DNA of 64,000 nt, from NCBI RefSeq assembly GCF_001612635.1, contig NZ_BDAV01000005.1:248001-312000 (forward strand), written 5' to 3'. The stretch comes from Nocardia africana NBRC 100379. Its GTDB lineage: Bacteria; Actinomycetota; Actinomycetes; Mycobacteriales; Mycobacteriaceae. Below the pieces are notes generated by a model, which was not told where the DNA came from, searched no databases, and saw only the letters and a list, made by a program, of their open reading frames with translations. Positions 45,132-53,445 of this stretch are shown here, one piece after another (the first letter of the stretch is position 1; every line of letters begins with the position of its first letter). The translations under genes and the position numbers were made by a program.

Positions 45132-46177
45132 CGCTGCGGGCCGAACTCGAGGTGCGGCGGGAGCGCTTCCGCCTCGGCATATCGCTCACCGTCGAACCCG
45201 GTGAGGTGGTGGCCCTGCTCGGACCCAACGGCGCCGGCAAGACCACGGCACTGCGCGCGCTGGCAGGACTCGAACCGCTCAGCGGCGGACGTCTCACCGT
45301 CGCCGACCGGATCTGGGACCAACCGCCGGGAATCTTCGTCCCGGCCGAACAGCGACAGGTGGGCGTCGTCTTCCAGGATTACCTGCTGTTTCAGCATCTT
45401 TCGGCACTCGAGAACGTCGCGTTCGGCTTGCGGGCCCGCGGCATGCGGCGCGCACAGGCGCGGGCGCGCGCCGCCGACCGGCTCGACCGGGTCGGTCTCG
45501 CCGAGCACGCGCACGCCACACCGCGCACCCTCTCCGGCGGACAGGCACAGCGGGTCGCACTCGCGCGCGCCCTGGCCACCGACCCGCAGCTACTGCTGCT
45601 CGACGAACCGCTGGCCGCGCTCGACGCCGGGACCCGGATGCAGGTGCGCGCCGACCTCGCCCGTCACCTGCGCGACTATCGCGGCCATACCGTGGTGGTC
45701 ACCCACGACCCACTCGATGCGATGGTGCTGGCGGACCGGCTCGTCATCCTCGAACAGGGCGCGATCGTCCAGCAGGGCGCACCGGCCGAGATCGCTCGGC
45801 GGCCACGGTCGGACTATGTCGCGGATCTGATGGGGCTCAACCTGTTTCGCGGCACGGCCGAGGGCACCGGCGTCGAGATCGACAACGGCGGGCACCTCAC
45901 CGTCGCCGCACCGGCTGCGGGCCGCGTCTTCCTCGCCTTCCCGCCGACCGCGGTGAGCTTGCATCCCCAGCAACCCGGCGGCAGCCCGCGCAACACCTGG
46001 CCGGTGACCGTCGGCGGCCTGGAACACCACGCCAACCTCACCCGCGTCCGCCTCGACGGGGCCCCACCGGTGCTCGCCGACATCACCTCGGCGGCGGTGG
46101 CCGACCTGCGCATTCATCCGGGCATGCGGCTGTGGGCCGCGGTCAAGGCGACCGAGATCCATGTCTACCCCGCTTGA
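45128..46177 (+). CDS. modC: Molybdate ABC transporter ATP-binding protein
   Basis: ModC powers molybdate uptake. The 349-aa protein shows Walker A (LLGPNGAGKTT), Q-loop (VVFQDYLLFQH), signature LSGGQAQR, Walker B (LLLLDEPLAALD), the H-loop VVTHDPLDA and a C-terminal TOBE domain (about residues 285-349) ending KATEIHVYPA, which may bind oxyanion for feedback. ATG 45128 overlaps the modB stop. Confidence 0.95.
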   Translation: MTLRAELEVRRERFRLGISLTVEPGEVVALLGPNGAGKTTALRALAGLEPLSGGRLTVADRIWDQPPGIFVPAEQRQVGVVFQDYLLFQHLSALENVAFGLRARGMRRAQARARAADRLDRVGLAEHAHATPRTLSGGQAQRVALARALATDPQLLLLDEPLAALDAGTRMQVRADLARHLRDYRGHTVVVTHDPLDAMVLADRLVILEQGAIVQQGAPAEIARRPRSDYVADLMGLNLFRGTAEGTGVEIDNGGHLTVAAPAAGRVFLAFPPTAVSLHPQQPGGSPRNTWPVTVGGLEHHANLTRVRLDGAPPVLADITSAAVADLRIHPGMRLWAAVKATEIHVYPA

Positions 46178-46300
46178 AATCTCGAGGTCGGCGGCGTGGC
46201 GCGCGCCGAATCCGAGGTCCGCGCGGGTTCGCGCATTATGCTTGCCGGTCGATAGCTATTCGGGATCTGCTGCCGTGACATCGAGGAACAGGATCCAGCT

Positions 46301-47260
46301 ATGCGCCGTCCTCTCATCGCCGCCGCGACGGGCATCGCCGCGGTTACCGCCGTCGCGTCGGTCTTATGGACCGGCGGGAGCGAAACGAGTCACGCCCAGC
46401 CACCCGGCACGGACGTGACAGGTTCGGGAGTCCATCTGACCGCGTCGGTGGACAACATCGGGGTGAACCCACCCGGTGACCGGACACCGAACTACCTCAT
46501 GACGTTCTCCCATGCCGCGCAGTTGTCCGGGAATTTCTCGATCAACGTCGAAGGCGACCCGATCAGCTCGGGTCAGGCGGTCGCGGGATTCCTGCTGGGG
46601 TGCGGGATCAGCGTGGCCGGCGGTTTATCCGTAGGCATCTCGCCCAACCAAGGGCTGCAGCTGAGCATCTCGCCCACCTTCACGCCACCCTCTCTGACCA
46701 CTGCGGCTGCTCCGATTGCGGCCAGCGGTAGCGCCACTCCGACCACAACCACCAGCGCCTCCCCGACGACCGCCCAGATCACGACCACTCCCACCCAGGC
46801 TGTCCGTACGACTGTGGCCGCCCCCACCACGAGCGCCCCTCCGACTACGACCGTCACCACGACCACCACCCCCACCACGACAACCCCCATCACAACCACC
46901 CCGCCCACGATCACCACCCCCACGATCACCACACCCACCCTGCCGACCACCTCCGGTGCGGGGGTGCCCGGAGTATCTCCTCCCGGTTTCAACCTCGGGC
47001 CGAGCGTCGGCGGTTCCCTGGGGTTGTCCGAATCGCTGACCGCGACCCTCGAACCCGGCCAGGTCACCCCCGCCACGACGGCGACGGCCACCCTGGACGA
47101 CAAGACCACCTTCCCATACCACATCACGTTCAACAATGCCGCGTTGAACGTCTCCCAATGCGCGTCGCCGGTGTCGGCCGTCCCCTTCGTCTCCACCTCG
47201 GTGTCGACCGCCACGGGACTGGTCCAGACCACCGCGTACGGCGATCAGTTCACCTTCTGA
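46301..47260 (+). CDS. Secreted MspA-like protein with Thr-rich central insert
   Basis: The 319-aa protein has a signal peptide, then a beta-type segment with GFLLGCGISVAGGLSVGISP (C101) and a C-terminal segment with EPGQVTPATTATATLDDKTT, HITFNNAALNVSQCASPV (C287) and YGDQFTF. These blocks resemble the two ends of MspA-family outer-membrane porins of mycolic-acid bacteria, including the conserved Cys pair seen in nocardial members. Between them (residues 133-218) lies a Thr/Pro repeat where the channel-forming middle would be. It may therefore be a wall-spanning or glycosylated relative rather than a pore. The resemblance is moderate. Confidence 0.7.
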   Translation: MRRPLIAAATGIAAVTAVASVLWTGGSETSHAQPPGTDVTGSGVHLTASVDNIGVNPPGDRTPNYLMTFSHAAQLSGNFSINVEGDPISSGQAVAGFLLGCGISVAGGLSVGISPNQGLQLSISPTFTPPSLTTAAAPIAASGSATPTTTTSASPTTAQITTTPTQAVRTTVAAPTTSAPPTTTVTTTTTPTTTTPITTTPPTITTPTITTPTLPTTSGAGVPGVSPPGFNLGPSVGGSLGLSESLTATLEPGQVTPATTATATLDDKTTFPYHITFNNAALNVSQCASPVSAVPFVSTSVSTATGLVQTTAYGDQFTF

Positions 47261-47282
47261 CAACGCATCCCCCCTTATACGG

Positions 47283-47313
47283 CCTGGGCCGCCCGCAATG
47301 CGGGCGGCCCAGG
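47283..47313. terminator. Strong bidirectional hairpin
   Basis: Positions 47283-47296 and 47300-47313 form a perfect 14-bp GC-rich stem (CCTGGGCCGCCCGC and its complement) around an AAT loop. It stands in the 63-bp gap between two convergent genes, so it should end transcription from both sides. Confidence 0.85.
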
Positions 47314-47323
47314 TGCATTCAGG

Positions 47324-47512
47324 TCAGGATACGGCCTCGCTCACCGCATTCGGCCCGTCGAACATACGGTCGGGCATGCTCTCGAGCGCGTCGACGATCT
47401 CCGCGCCGGCGCCGTTCTTGCGCGCCGCGCGCACGATATCGCGGCGGTCACACGGATAGTCCACGCCGGAGAGATACTTCTGCACCTGAATGGGATTCAC
47501 CTTCTGGCTCAT
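47324..47512 (-). CDS. DUF2795 protein from an internal start inside the GT9 frame
   Basis: The ATG at 47512 is preceded on the minus strand by GAGAGGAGAAACG, a good ribosome site 5-8 nt away. It would give a 62-aa stand-alone DUF2795 protein (MSQKVNPIQVQKYLSG...). DUF2795 proteins are usually free-standing proteins of 60-130 aa in actinobacteria. The linker before it (HSRTDSTERGET) is hydrophilic and looks like read-through. The function of DUF2795 is unknown. Confidence 0.6.
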   Translation of the reverse strand: MSQKVNPIQVQKYLSGVDYPCDRRDIVRAARKNGAGAEIVDALESMPDRMFDGPNAVSEAVS

Positions 47513-48502
47513 CGTTTCTCCTCTCTCGGTACTGTCCGTACGGGAATGGAACGACGGCGCGATACCACCAGGATCCGAGCCGAAACATCGCAGTTGCCGG
47601 ATCGCTGCCACGATCACCTGGACGGGCTGGATCCGCAACAATCCGGGGTCCGGTTCGGCGCCGTGCGGATCGCCGATATGCCCCGCCCACAGGGCGATAT
47701 GGGCCGGTTCGGGCGGCGGACCCCACCACGCCGGCGGGGTCGGCCCGAAGATCACCACCGACGGCGTGCCGAAGGCGCTGGCGAGATGTCCGACGCCGGT
47801 ATCCCCGCTGATCACCAGGGCGGCATGCGCGACGACGGCGGCCAATTCGGTCACCGTGAGCGCACCGGCCAGCACCGATCGCCGAGGCAGGCCCGCCGCG
47901 TCGGCGACCTGCGCCGCCAGCGCGGCCTCCTCGGCATTTCCCGTGACCACGACGTGGTGACCCAACGTCCGCAGGTGGGCGGCGACGGCGGCGAAGCGGT
48001 CGGGCGGCCACCGCCGCGCCTTCGAACTGCCTCCGGGGTGCACCACGACGCGGCCGGCCGGGGCGCCGACGTCCGGCCTCCGGAGTTCGAGGCGGGTCGG
48101 ATCGGCCGGGATGCCCGCCGACTCGAGCAGCCGGCACCAGCGATGCACCTCGTGCACTCCGTCGGGCCAGGCGGGGCCCGCCACCTCGGGAAAGTCCCGA
48201 TGCCGGTGGGTGATCAGGCGTGCGGGGCGGACCTTCAGCAGATCCTCGATGCTCTGCGGACCACTGCCGTGCAGATTCACCGCGAGATCGGGTGGTGGGC
48301 GGTCCCAGCGCAGTGTGCCCAGACCGGCGGTCGGGAGGACCTCGTCGACACAGTCGGCGAGGTCGGCCAGCGGCGCCAGCCAGCGGGGAGCCGCCAGCAC
48401 CAGATGGTCGTCGCCGTGCGCGGCCCGCAGCCCTCGCAGGGCAGGCACCGCCGTCAGCAGATCACCCAGCCCCAGCGCCCGCAGGACCAGCGTCACACCC
48501 AT
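47324..48502 (-). CDS. GT9 (heptosyltransferase-family) protein fused to a DUF2795 domain
   Basis: Residues 1-320 are a GT9 glycosyltransferase: VLRALGLGDLLTAVPALRGL at the N-terminus, VVVHPGGSSKARRWPPDRFA and ISGDTGVGHLASAFGTPSVV for nucleotide-sugar binding. Without a stop, the frame continues into a 62-residue DUF2795 domain (VNPIQVQKYLSGVDYPCDRR, MPDRMFDGPNAV). That domain has its own ATG (47512) and a strong ribosome site, so both a fusion and a free small protein may be made. ATG 48502 overlaps the kinase gene by 10 bp. It is the last gene of the heptose operon. Confidence 0.85.
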   Translation of the reverse strand: MGVTLVLRALGLGDLLTAVPALRGLRAAHGDDHLVLAAPRWLAPLADLADCVDEVLPTAGLGTLRWDRPPPDLAVNLHGSGPQSIEDLLKVRPARLITHRHRDFPEVAGPAWPDGVHEVHRWCRLLESAGIPADPTRLELRRPDVGAPAGRVVVHPGGSSKARRWPPDRFAAVAAHLRTLGHHVVVTGNAEEAALAAQVADAAGLPRRSVLAGALTVTELAAVVAHAALVISGDTGVGHLASAFGTPSVVIFGPTPPAWWGPPPEPAHIALWAGHIGDPHGAEPDPGLLRIQPVQVIVAAIRQLRCFGSDPGGIAPSFHSRTDSTERGETMSQKVNPIQVQKYLSGVDYPCDRRDIVRAARKNGAGAEIVDALESMPDRMFDGPNAVSEAVS

Positions 48503-49497
48503 GACGGTGGATCTGCCGCCCGGCTCGGCGCGGCGGCCACGACCGTTCGATCCGCTCGCATCTCGCCCATCCCGAGCGAGGACACCGCACCGTCGCGGAC
48601 GAACCGCGCCGCGACATCGACGGCACGGCGGACCGCGTTCGTCACCGAATCACCGGAAGCCAGCGCCGCGGTGGCCGCCGCGGCGAATCGGTCGCCGGCG
48701 CCACACACGTCGTATCCCTCCCCGCATCGAAGATCCGGCGATATCCCCACGGCGACAGTGCCTTTCGTTCCGCGACGGTAGAGCACCGCGCCCTCGGCGC
48801 CGAGCGTGACCGCCACCGCCCGCGCCGACCACCGGCGGCTCAGCTCACGAGCCCGGTCCCCGAACCCGCCGTCGCCGCCCACCAGGCTCGCGGCTTCGTC
48901 GCGATTCGGTGTCACCAAGCTCGCCCCGGCGACGGGCGCCGGACCGCGCGGATGGGGATCCCACACCACGGGAATGTCGTGCAGGCGCCGGCCCAGCAGG
49001 GCGCGAATCCCGGGGTGGGCGGCGACGCCGTGGCCGTAGTCGGCGACGAGAATCGCACGGGCACAGCCGAATTCGGCTTCGACCTCATCGGGGAGCGGAC
49101 CGTGCCCGATCCGGCCGTCGCCGGAGTCGACACGCACCACCGAGACCGGGCGATCGGCCGCACCGTCGGCGGCGACGGGAGCGCACGGGCCGACGGCGCG
49201 AATCCGCTGTTTGCACACCGTCGTTCCCGGCATCGGCAGCGGCGCCACCCGCACGCGCCCCGCCAGCAGCCGGCGCAGCCGGTGGCCGGCCTCGTCGTCA
49301 CCGAATCCGCCGACCAGCACCACCTCACCGGCGTCGCGAGCGGCCAGCAGGGCGGCCAGCCCCGCACCGCCGGGGCGCCAGATCCCGGTGCGGACGTCGA
49401 CCACCGGAACGCCGGCGTCGGGACTGCGACGGTCGGCGCGGCCCTCGATATCGCTGTCGAGCAGCACATCCCCGACGACGACCAGCGGCCCGGTCAC
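48493..49497 (-). CDS. PfkB-family sugar kinase, HldE-kinase-like
   Basis: This 334-aa kinase resembles the N-terminal half of HldE: LVVVGDVLLDSDIEGRADR, IWRPGGAGLAALLAARDAGE, VADYGHGVAAHPG, VTPNRDEAA and the catalytic GAGDRFAAAA near the end. The cytidylyl/adenylyltransferase half is absent. Since a complete HldE is encoded at 56-57.6 kb, this is a second kinase of related type, perhaps for another sugar 7-phosphate. GTG 49497 overlaps the gmhA stop (GTGA). It is inside the heptose operon. Confidence 0.85.
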   Translation of the reverse strand: MTGPLVVVGDVLLDSDIEGRADRRSPDAGVPVVDVRTGIWRPGGAGLAALLAARDAGEVVLVGGFGDDEAGHRLRRLLAGRVRVAPLPMPGTTVCKQRIRAVGPCAPVAADGAADRPVSVVRVDSGDGRIGHGPLPDEVEAEFGCARAILVADYGHGVAAHPGIRALLGRRLHDIPVVWDPHPRGPAPVAGASLVTPNRDEAASLVGGDGGFGDRARELSRRWSARAVAVTLGAEGAVLYRRGTKGTVAVGISPDLRCGEGYDVCGAGDRFAAAATAALASGDSVTNAVRRAVDVAARFVRDGAVSSLGMGEMRADRTVVAAAPSRAADPPSWV

Positions 49498-50114
49498 GAG
49501 GCTTCCCGCAGCGCGGAGTCCAAGGCCGTGCACAGCGCGTGGACCAGCACCAGGTGGACTTCCTGCACCGTCGCTGTCGACGCCGCCTCCACCGCCACCG
49601 CGTCGTCGCACAGCGACGCCAGCGAATTCGGCGCCGGGCCGGTCAACGCCCAGCTGGTCAGGCCGATTTCGGAGGCGGCCTTCGCCGCGGCGACGACATT
49701 GCCGCTGGAACCGCTGGTGGACAACGCGACCAGCACATCTCCGGGCCGGCCGTGCGCCCGCAGCTGGCGGGCGAACATCTCGTCGAATCCGTAGTCGTTG
49801 GCTATCGCGGTGACACTCGAGGTGTCGGCGTGCAGTGCGACCGCCGACAGCGGTCTGCGCTCTTCCCGGAAACGCCCGGTCAGCTCGGCGGTCAGATGTT
49901 GCGCCTCCGCCGCGCTGCCGCCGTTACCGCAGGCGAACAATCTGCCCCCGTCGCGATAGACACGAGCCAATCGCTCTCCCCAGTCCCAGATGCGGGCGAC
50001 CGAGGGGCGCACGTTCCTGCGCAGCGCCGTGCCGAGGAGTTCGAAATGCTCCTCCAATTCGGCGCCGATGCCGGCGACGTCGTGACGGCGATAGTCGTCT
50101 CCCGGTGCGATCAT
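49494..50114 (-). CDS. gmhA: Phosphoheptose isomerase
   Basis: GmhA converts sedoheptulose 7-phosphate to D-glycero-D-manno-heptose 7-phosphate, the first step of heptose nucleotide synthesis. The 206-aa protein is a single SIS domain with the family motifs LFACGNGGSAAEAQHLTAEL (including the zinc-site His) and ALSTSGSSGNVVAAAKAA. It overlaps both neighbours by 4 nt. HldE and a GmhB domain for the next steps are encoded in the same cluster. Confidence 0.93.
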   Translation of the reverse strand: MIAPGDDYRRHDVAGIGAELEEHFELLGTALRRNVRPSVARIWDWGERLARVYRDGGRLFACGNGGSAAEAQHLTAELTGRFREERRPLSAVALHADTSSVTAIANDYGFDEMFARQLRAHGRPGDVLVALSTSGSSGNVVAAAKAASEIGLTSWALTGPAPNSLASLCDDAVAVEAASTATVQEVHLVLVHALCTALDSALREAS

Positions 50115-51691
50115 GGCAGCGCCTCCTTCCCGTCGAGTTCGGCAAGTGCCAGCGAGACCGCGGTCCGCAGGTCCGGTGCGACGTGGGCGACCACCGCGGC
50201 GAAGGCGATCTCCGACGGCCGCGTCTTCGCCGTGGGCACGAGCACCGACCGCGCGCCCGCCGCGGCGGCCGCCTCGACATCACTGCCGATATCACCGATC
50301 ACGACACAGCGGTCGGGCGTGGTCCCCAGCGCCTCGGCGGCCGAAACGACAAGTCCCGGTTGCGGTTTGCGGCAGTCACAGCCTTCGTCGCGGCGATGTG
50401 GGCAGATCTGCCAGGTGTCGATGGGACCGAGCAGATCCTCGACCTTCGCGGTCACCGCCGCCAGCTGCTCCGGGGTGATGGTGCCCGCGCCCACCCCGGA
50501 CTGGTTGCTCACCACCCCGATCCGCACTCCGGCCCGGCGCAGCCGATCCAGTTCGGCGGCCGCACCGGGCACCGGCTGCACCAGTTGCGGATCGGACAGA
50601 TACGGCACATCGATGATCAGGGTGTCGTCGCGGTCGAACAGCACCGCCGGCGGGCCGCCGTGCCGCGCCGCGGTCGCCGAGCGCCGCGTTTTCTCTCCAC
50701 GCAGATGCGCCACCGCGTCGACGATCTCCTCGTCGGCGATCCGGTTCAGGCACGGATGGCCCGAGACCGGGCACTGCCGGGCCCGGGTTCCGGCGCACGC
50801 CGCGGACTGGTCGCCGAGCACCACCGTCGGAACCCCGTGCGGCGCCCAGCGGATCGCGGGAACGACCGGCGCGAACAGCGAGACCACGGGAGTCGCGACG
50901 GCCGCCGCCAGATGCGCGGCGCCGGTATTGGGCGCGACGACCACATCGGCCCCGCGCAGGACCGCCGCCAGCTGCGGCAGGTCGGTCGCTCCGCCCAGAT
51001 CGCGGGCATGCGTCCCGGCGACGGTGGCGGTCAGCTCACGCTCGTCCGGGCCGCCGGTGACCACCACGCGGTATCCCGCCTCGGCCAGGGCCACCGCGAC
51101 CGCGCGCGACCGCTGCGCCGACATCCGGCGGGCGGGCACGGCCGCACCCGGATGCAGCACGACATAGCCCGGCTCACCGGTCAGCGCGGAGACATCCGGC
51201 AGATCGGTACGCACCCGCAGCCGGTGCCCGACCGACGGATAGCCTGCCGCCTCGGCCAGTGACAGCGCCCGAATCGCCTCGGGCACATCGTCGTCCAGTC
51301 GATGGCGGACATCGAGCAGCGATCCCGGATAGTCGGGACTGATCGCCGAGATCCGGGCGACTCCCGCCATCCGCAGCACGAGCGCCAGCGGCAGTGGGGA
51401 CTGATGGAAGGAGGTGAAGATGATCGCCTCGTCCGGCTGCTGGGTGTCGACGAGCTTCACCAGCTCGGCGATCGATTCGGCATCCACCGGCGGGGCATCG
51501 AAATCGACCCAGCCGGCGTGGAATTCGAGCACCTGGCTCACCCCGGGCAGCAGCTGCGCGGCGGCCCGCCCGCGCGGGCCCGCCAGGAAACTCACCCGCT
51601 CCGCGCGGGCGGCGACCGCTCGCACGGCCGGGCCCGTCAGCAGCACATCGCCCGCACTGTCCAGGCGGGCCACCAGGACATGGCCGCTCAT
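50111..51691 (-). CDS. GT9 glycosyltransferase fused to GmhB-type HAD phosphatase
   Basis: This is a two-domain protein of 526 aa. Residues 1-335 form a GT9 (heptosyltransferase-type) domain: VLVARLDSAGDVLLTGPAV, VVLHPGAAVPARR and VVAPNTGAAHLAAAV. Residues 348-520 form a D-glycero-D-manno-heptose 1,7-bisphosphate 7-phosphatase: VLFDRDDTLI (nucleophile D353, acid D355), SNQSGVGAG, the zinc loop C430-H432-C438-C440 and GDIGSDVEAA. The HAD motif reads DRDDT where most have DRDGT. The fusion joins making the heptose precursor with its transfer. The start is ATG 51691. Confidence 0.92.
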   Translation of the reverse strand: MSGHVLVARLDSAGDVLLTGPAVRAVAARAERVSFLAGPRGRAAAQLLPGVSQVLEFHAGWVDFDAPPVDAESIAELVKLVDTQQPDEAIIFTSFHQSPLPLALVLRMAGVARISAISPDYPGSLLDVRHRLDDDVPEAIRALSLAEAAGYPSVGHRLRVRTDLPDVSALTGEPGYVVLHPGAAVPARRMSAQRSRAVAVALAEAGYRVVVTGGPDERELTATVAGTHARDLGGATDLPQLAAVLRGADVVVAPNTGAAHLAAAVATPVVSLFAPVVPAIRWAPHGVPTVVLGDQSAACAGTRARQCPVSGHPCLNRIADEEIVDAVAHLRGEKTRRSATAARHGGPPAVLFDRDDTLIIDVPYLSDPQLVQPVPGAAAELDRLRRAGVRIGVVSNQSGVGAGTITPEQLAAVTAKVEDLLGPIDTWQICPHRRDEGCDCRKPQPGLVVSAAEALGTTPDRCVVIGDIGSDVEAAAAAGARSVLVPTAKTRPSEIAFAAVVAHVAPDLRTAVSLALAELDGKEALP

Positions 51692-52707
51692 CTGCGCCTC
51701 CCGCTGTGGAATTCGGCAACCGTGTCGGCGAGCAGCCGGTCCCAGCGTTGCGTGAACTCGGTGATGCCGAAGTTCTTCACCGCCCAGGCCCGGGCGGCCT
51801 GTCCGGTGCGCTGGGCGAGTTCCGGATCGGTGAGGTAGCGGCCGATCGCGCCGGCCAGCTCGTCGAGATCGGTGGAGACGACGCCCGCCTCCGGCGGGAC
51901 CGCCCAGGGCGCCTCGGTGGCGCCGACCGCCACCACCGGCATGCCCACGTACATGGCCTCGAGCAGCGATAAACCGAGCGAAGTCCAGCGGGCGGTGTGC
52001 ACGAACACCCGCCGCCTTCCGATTTCGGTGTGCAGCCGTTCCTGGCCGACGTCACCCGCACCGTGAACCCGGGTCGCGGGGCAGTGCTCCCACTTGTGCA
52101 ACTCGCCGGTGTCGATGCCGAAGACGTCGATCGGCGCGGCCCGCGACAGTTCACCGAGCAGATCGGTGCCGGTGATCCGCCACCGCCGCACCGGTTCGTT
52201 GATGATCGAGGCCGCGCGCTCGAGCTCACCGGTGTACCGGTAGCCCGGATCGACGACTCCGTGCGGGACCGTCTCGGCCCGGCAGCGCCCGTTGTCCCAC
52301 ATCAGCCGGTTGAACCCGGTGACATGCACCAACGTCACGTCGCTGCGGTCGGCCAGCGGATGCCGGCTGGTGGCCGCGTGTTCGCGGGGGGTGTTGTGCT
52401 CGACGTAGATCACCGGCACCTCCTGGCCCGGCACTCGGCCGAGCCAGTCGCGCACCAGCTCGAATTCCTCGAGACGCTGCAGCACCACCACGTCGACCGG
52501 CTCGTCGGCCAGATCGGCCGGTGCGACCTCGACAGCGGATTCGGGCCACGGTCGCCCGCACCGGCCCAGTGCCCACTGCCGCCGCCGGGAATCGGACGGA
52601 ACCAGATATCGATGACGCCCCTGGACGAAGGAGGTCATCCACGATCCGTGCACGTGCCACACCAGCACGCGCAGGGGATCCGAAACCGGTACGGCGGCAA
52701 CGGTCAT
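51688..52707 (-). CDS. Glycosyltransferase, GT-B family (family 4/1-like)
   Basis: This is a 339-aa glycosyltransferase with the GT-B C-terminal motif TARWTSLGLSLLEAMYVG, VVAVGATEAPWAVPPEAGV, and N-terminal LVWHVHGSWMTSFVQGRHRY. Similar proteins lie in actinobacterial heptose clusters. The acceptor and donor are unknown. ATG 52707 overlaps the SDR stop (ATGA) and its stop overlaps the GT9-GmhB start, so it is in the same transcript. Confidence 0.88.
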   Translation of the reverse strand: MTVAAVPVSDPLRVLVWHVHGSWMTSFVQGRHRYLVPSDSRRRQWALGRCGRPWPESAVEVAPADLADEPVDVVVLQRLEEFELVRDWLGRVPGQEVPVIYVEHNTPREHAATSRHPLADRSDVTLVHVTGFNRLMWDNGRCRAETVPHGVVDPGYRYTGELERAASIINEPVRRWRITGTDLLGELSRAAPIDVFGIDTGELHKWEHCPATRVHGAGDVGQERLHTEIGRRRVFVHTARWTSLGLSLLEAMYVGMPVVAVGATEAPWAVPPEAGVVSTDLDELAGAIGRYLTDPELAQRTGQAARAWAVKNFGITEFTQRWDRLLADTVAEFHSGRRR

Positions 52708-53426
52708 GGCCACGACGATTCGGTGGACGAGCACACCAGCATTTCCCGAACCTCCGATCCGGCGGGCCGGGTGAGGGCGAAAACGACGGCGTCGGCGACG
52801 TTTTCGGGCCGTTCGAGTCGCACGTCGGGCCCGGGGACGTACTGCTCGGGGCGGTCGTCGAAGAAGTGCGTGTCCATCCCGCCCGGGATCAACAGCGTCA
52901 CGCCGATCTCACCGGCCGTCTCGGCGGCCAGTGCCCGGGTGAATCCCACGACCCCGAATTTCGACGCGCAGTACGCCGTGGCATCGGGCAGCGCACGCAT
53001 GCCCAGGGTCGAGGCACAGGTGACGACGTGACCGCGCGACGCGCGCAGCGCCGGCAGCGCGGCGCGGATCACCGCCGCGGTACCGAGCAGATTCACCCGC
53101 ACCACCCGTTCCCAGGCGGTCGCGTCCACTTTCTCCAGCGGGCCGCAGGCATCGATCCCGGCGGCGGTGAACACGCCGTCGATGCGGCCGCCGGCCCGGT
53201 CGGCCAGCGCGCGCGTCGCCTCCTCGGCCGCGGCCGAATCCGCGAGATCGGCTTGCTCCCAGTCCACGTCGATATCGGGACGGTTGCGATCGATGACCAG
53301 CGGGACGCCACCGGCGGCGCGCACCGCGTTCACCGTCGCCGCGCCCAGTCCGGACGCGCCACCGGTGATGACGATATTGCCCAGGGGCCGAGTGCCATTG
53401 CCCAGAGGGTGAGTCGGTTGATTCAT
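52704..53426 (-). CDS. Short-chain dehydrogenase/reductase
   Basis: This 240-aa classical SDR has the cofactor motif VITGGASGLGAATV, the NNAG-like strand FTAAGID, the catalytic Ser in TCASTLGM and YCASKFG (YxxxK). An acidic residue after beta-2 (VIDRNRPDIDVD) suggests NAD. ATG 53426 has GGAGG upstream. Its position among glycosyltransferases suggests sugar or sugar-nucleotide modification. It is too short to be the extended-SDR epimerase HldD. Confidence 0.9.
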   Translation of the reverse strand: MNQPTHPLGNGTRPLGNIVITGGASGLGAATVNAVRAAGGVPLVIDRNRPDIDVDWEQADLADSAAAEEATRALADRAGGRIDGVFTAAGIDACGPLEKVDATAWERVVRVNLLGTAAVIRAALPALRASRGHVVTCASTLGMRALPDATAYCASKFGVVGFTRALAAETAGEIGVTLLIPGGMDTHFFDDRPEQYVPGPDVRLERPENVADAVVFALTRPAGSEVREMLVCSSTESSWP

Positions 53427-53445
53427 CCGCGAGTTCCTCCTGCTG

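Noticed and set aside
52704..53426. SDR in the glycan cluster as the ADP-heptose 6-epimerase HldD
   Set aside because: It is a short classical SDR of 240 aa with an NAD-type pattern, while HldD is an extended SDR of about 310 aa.
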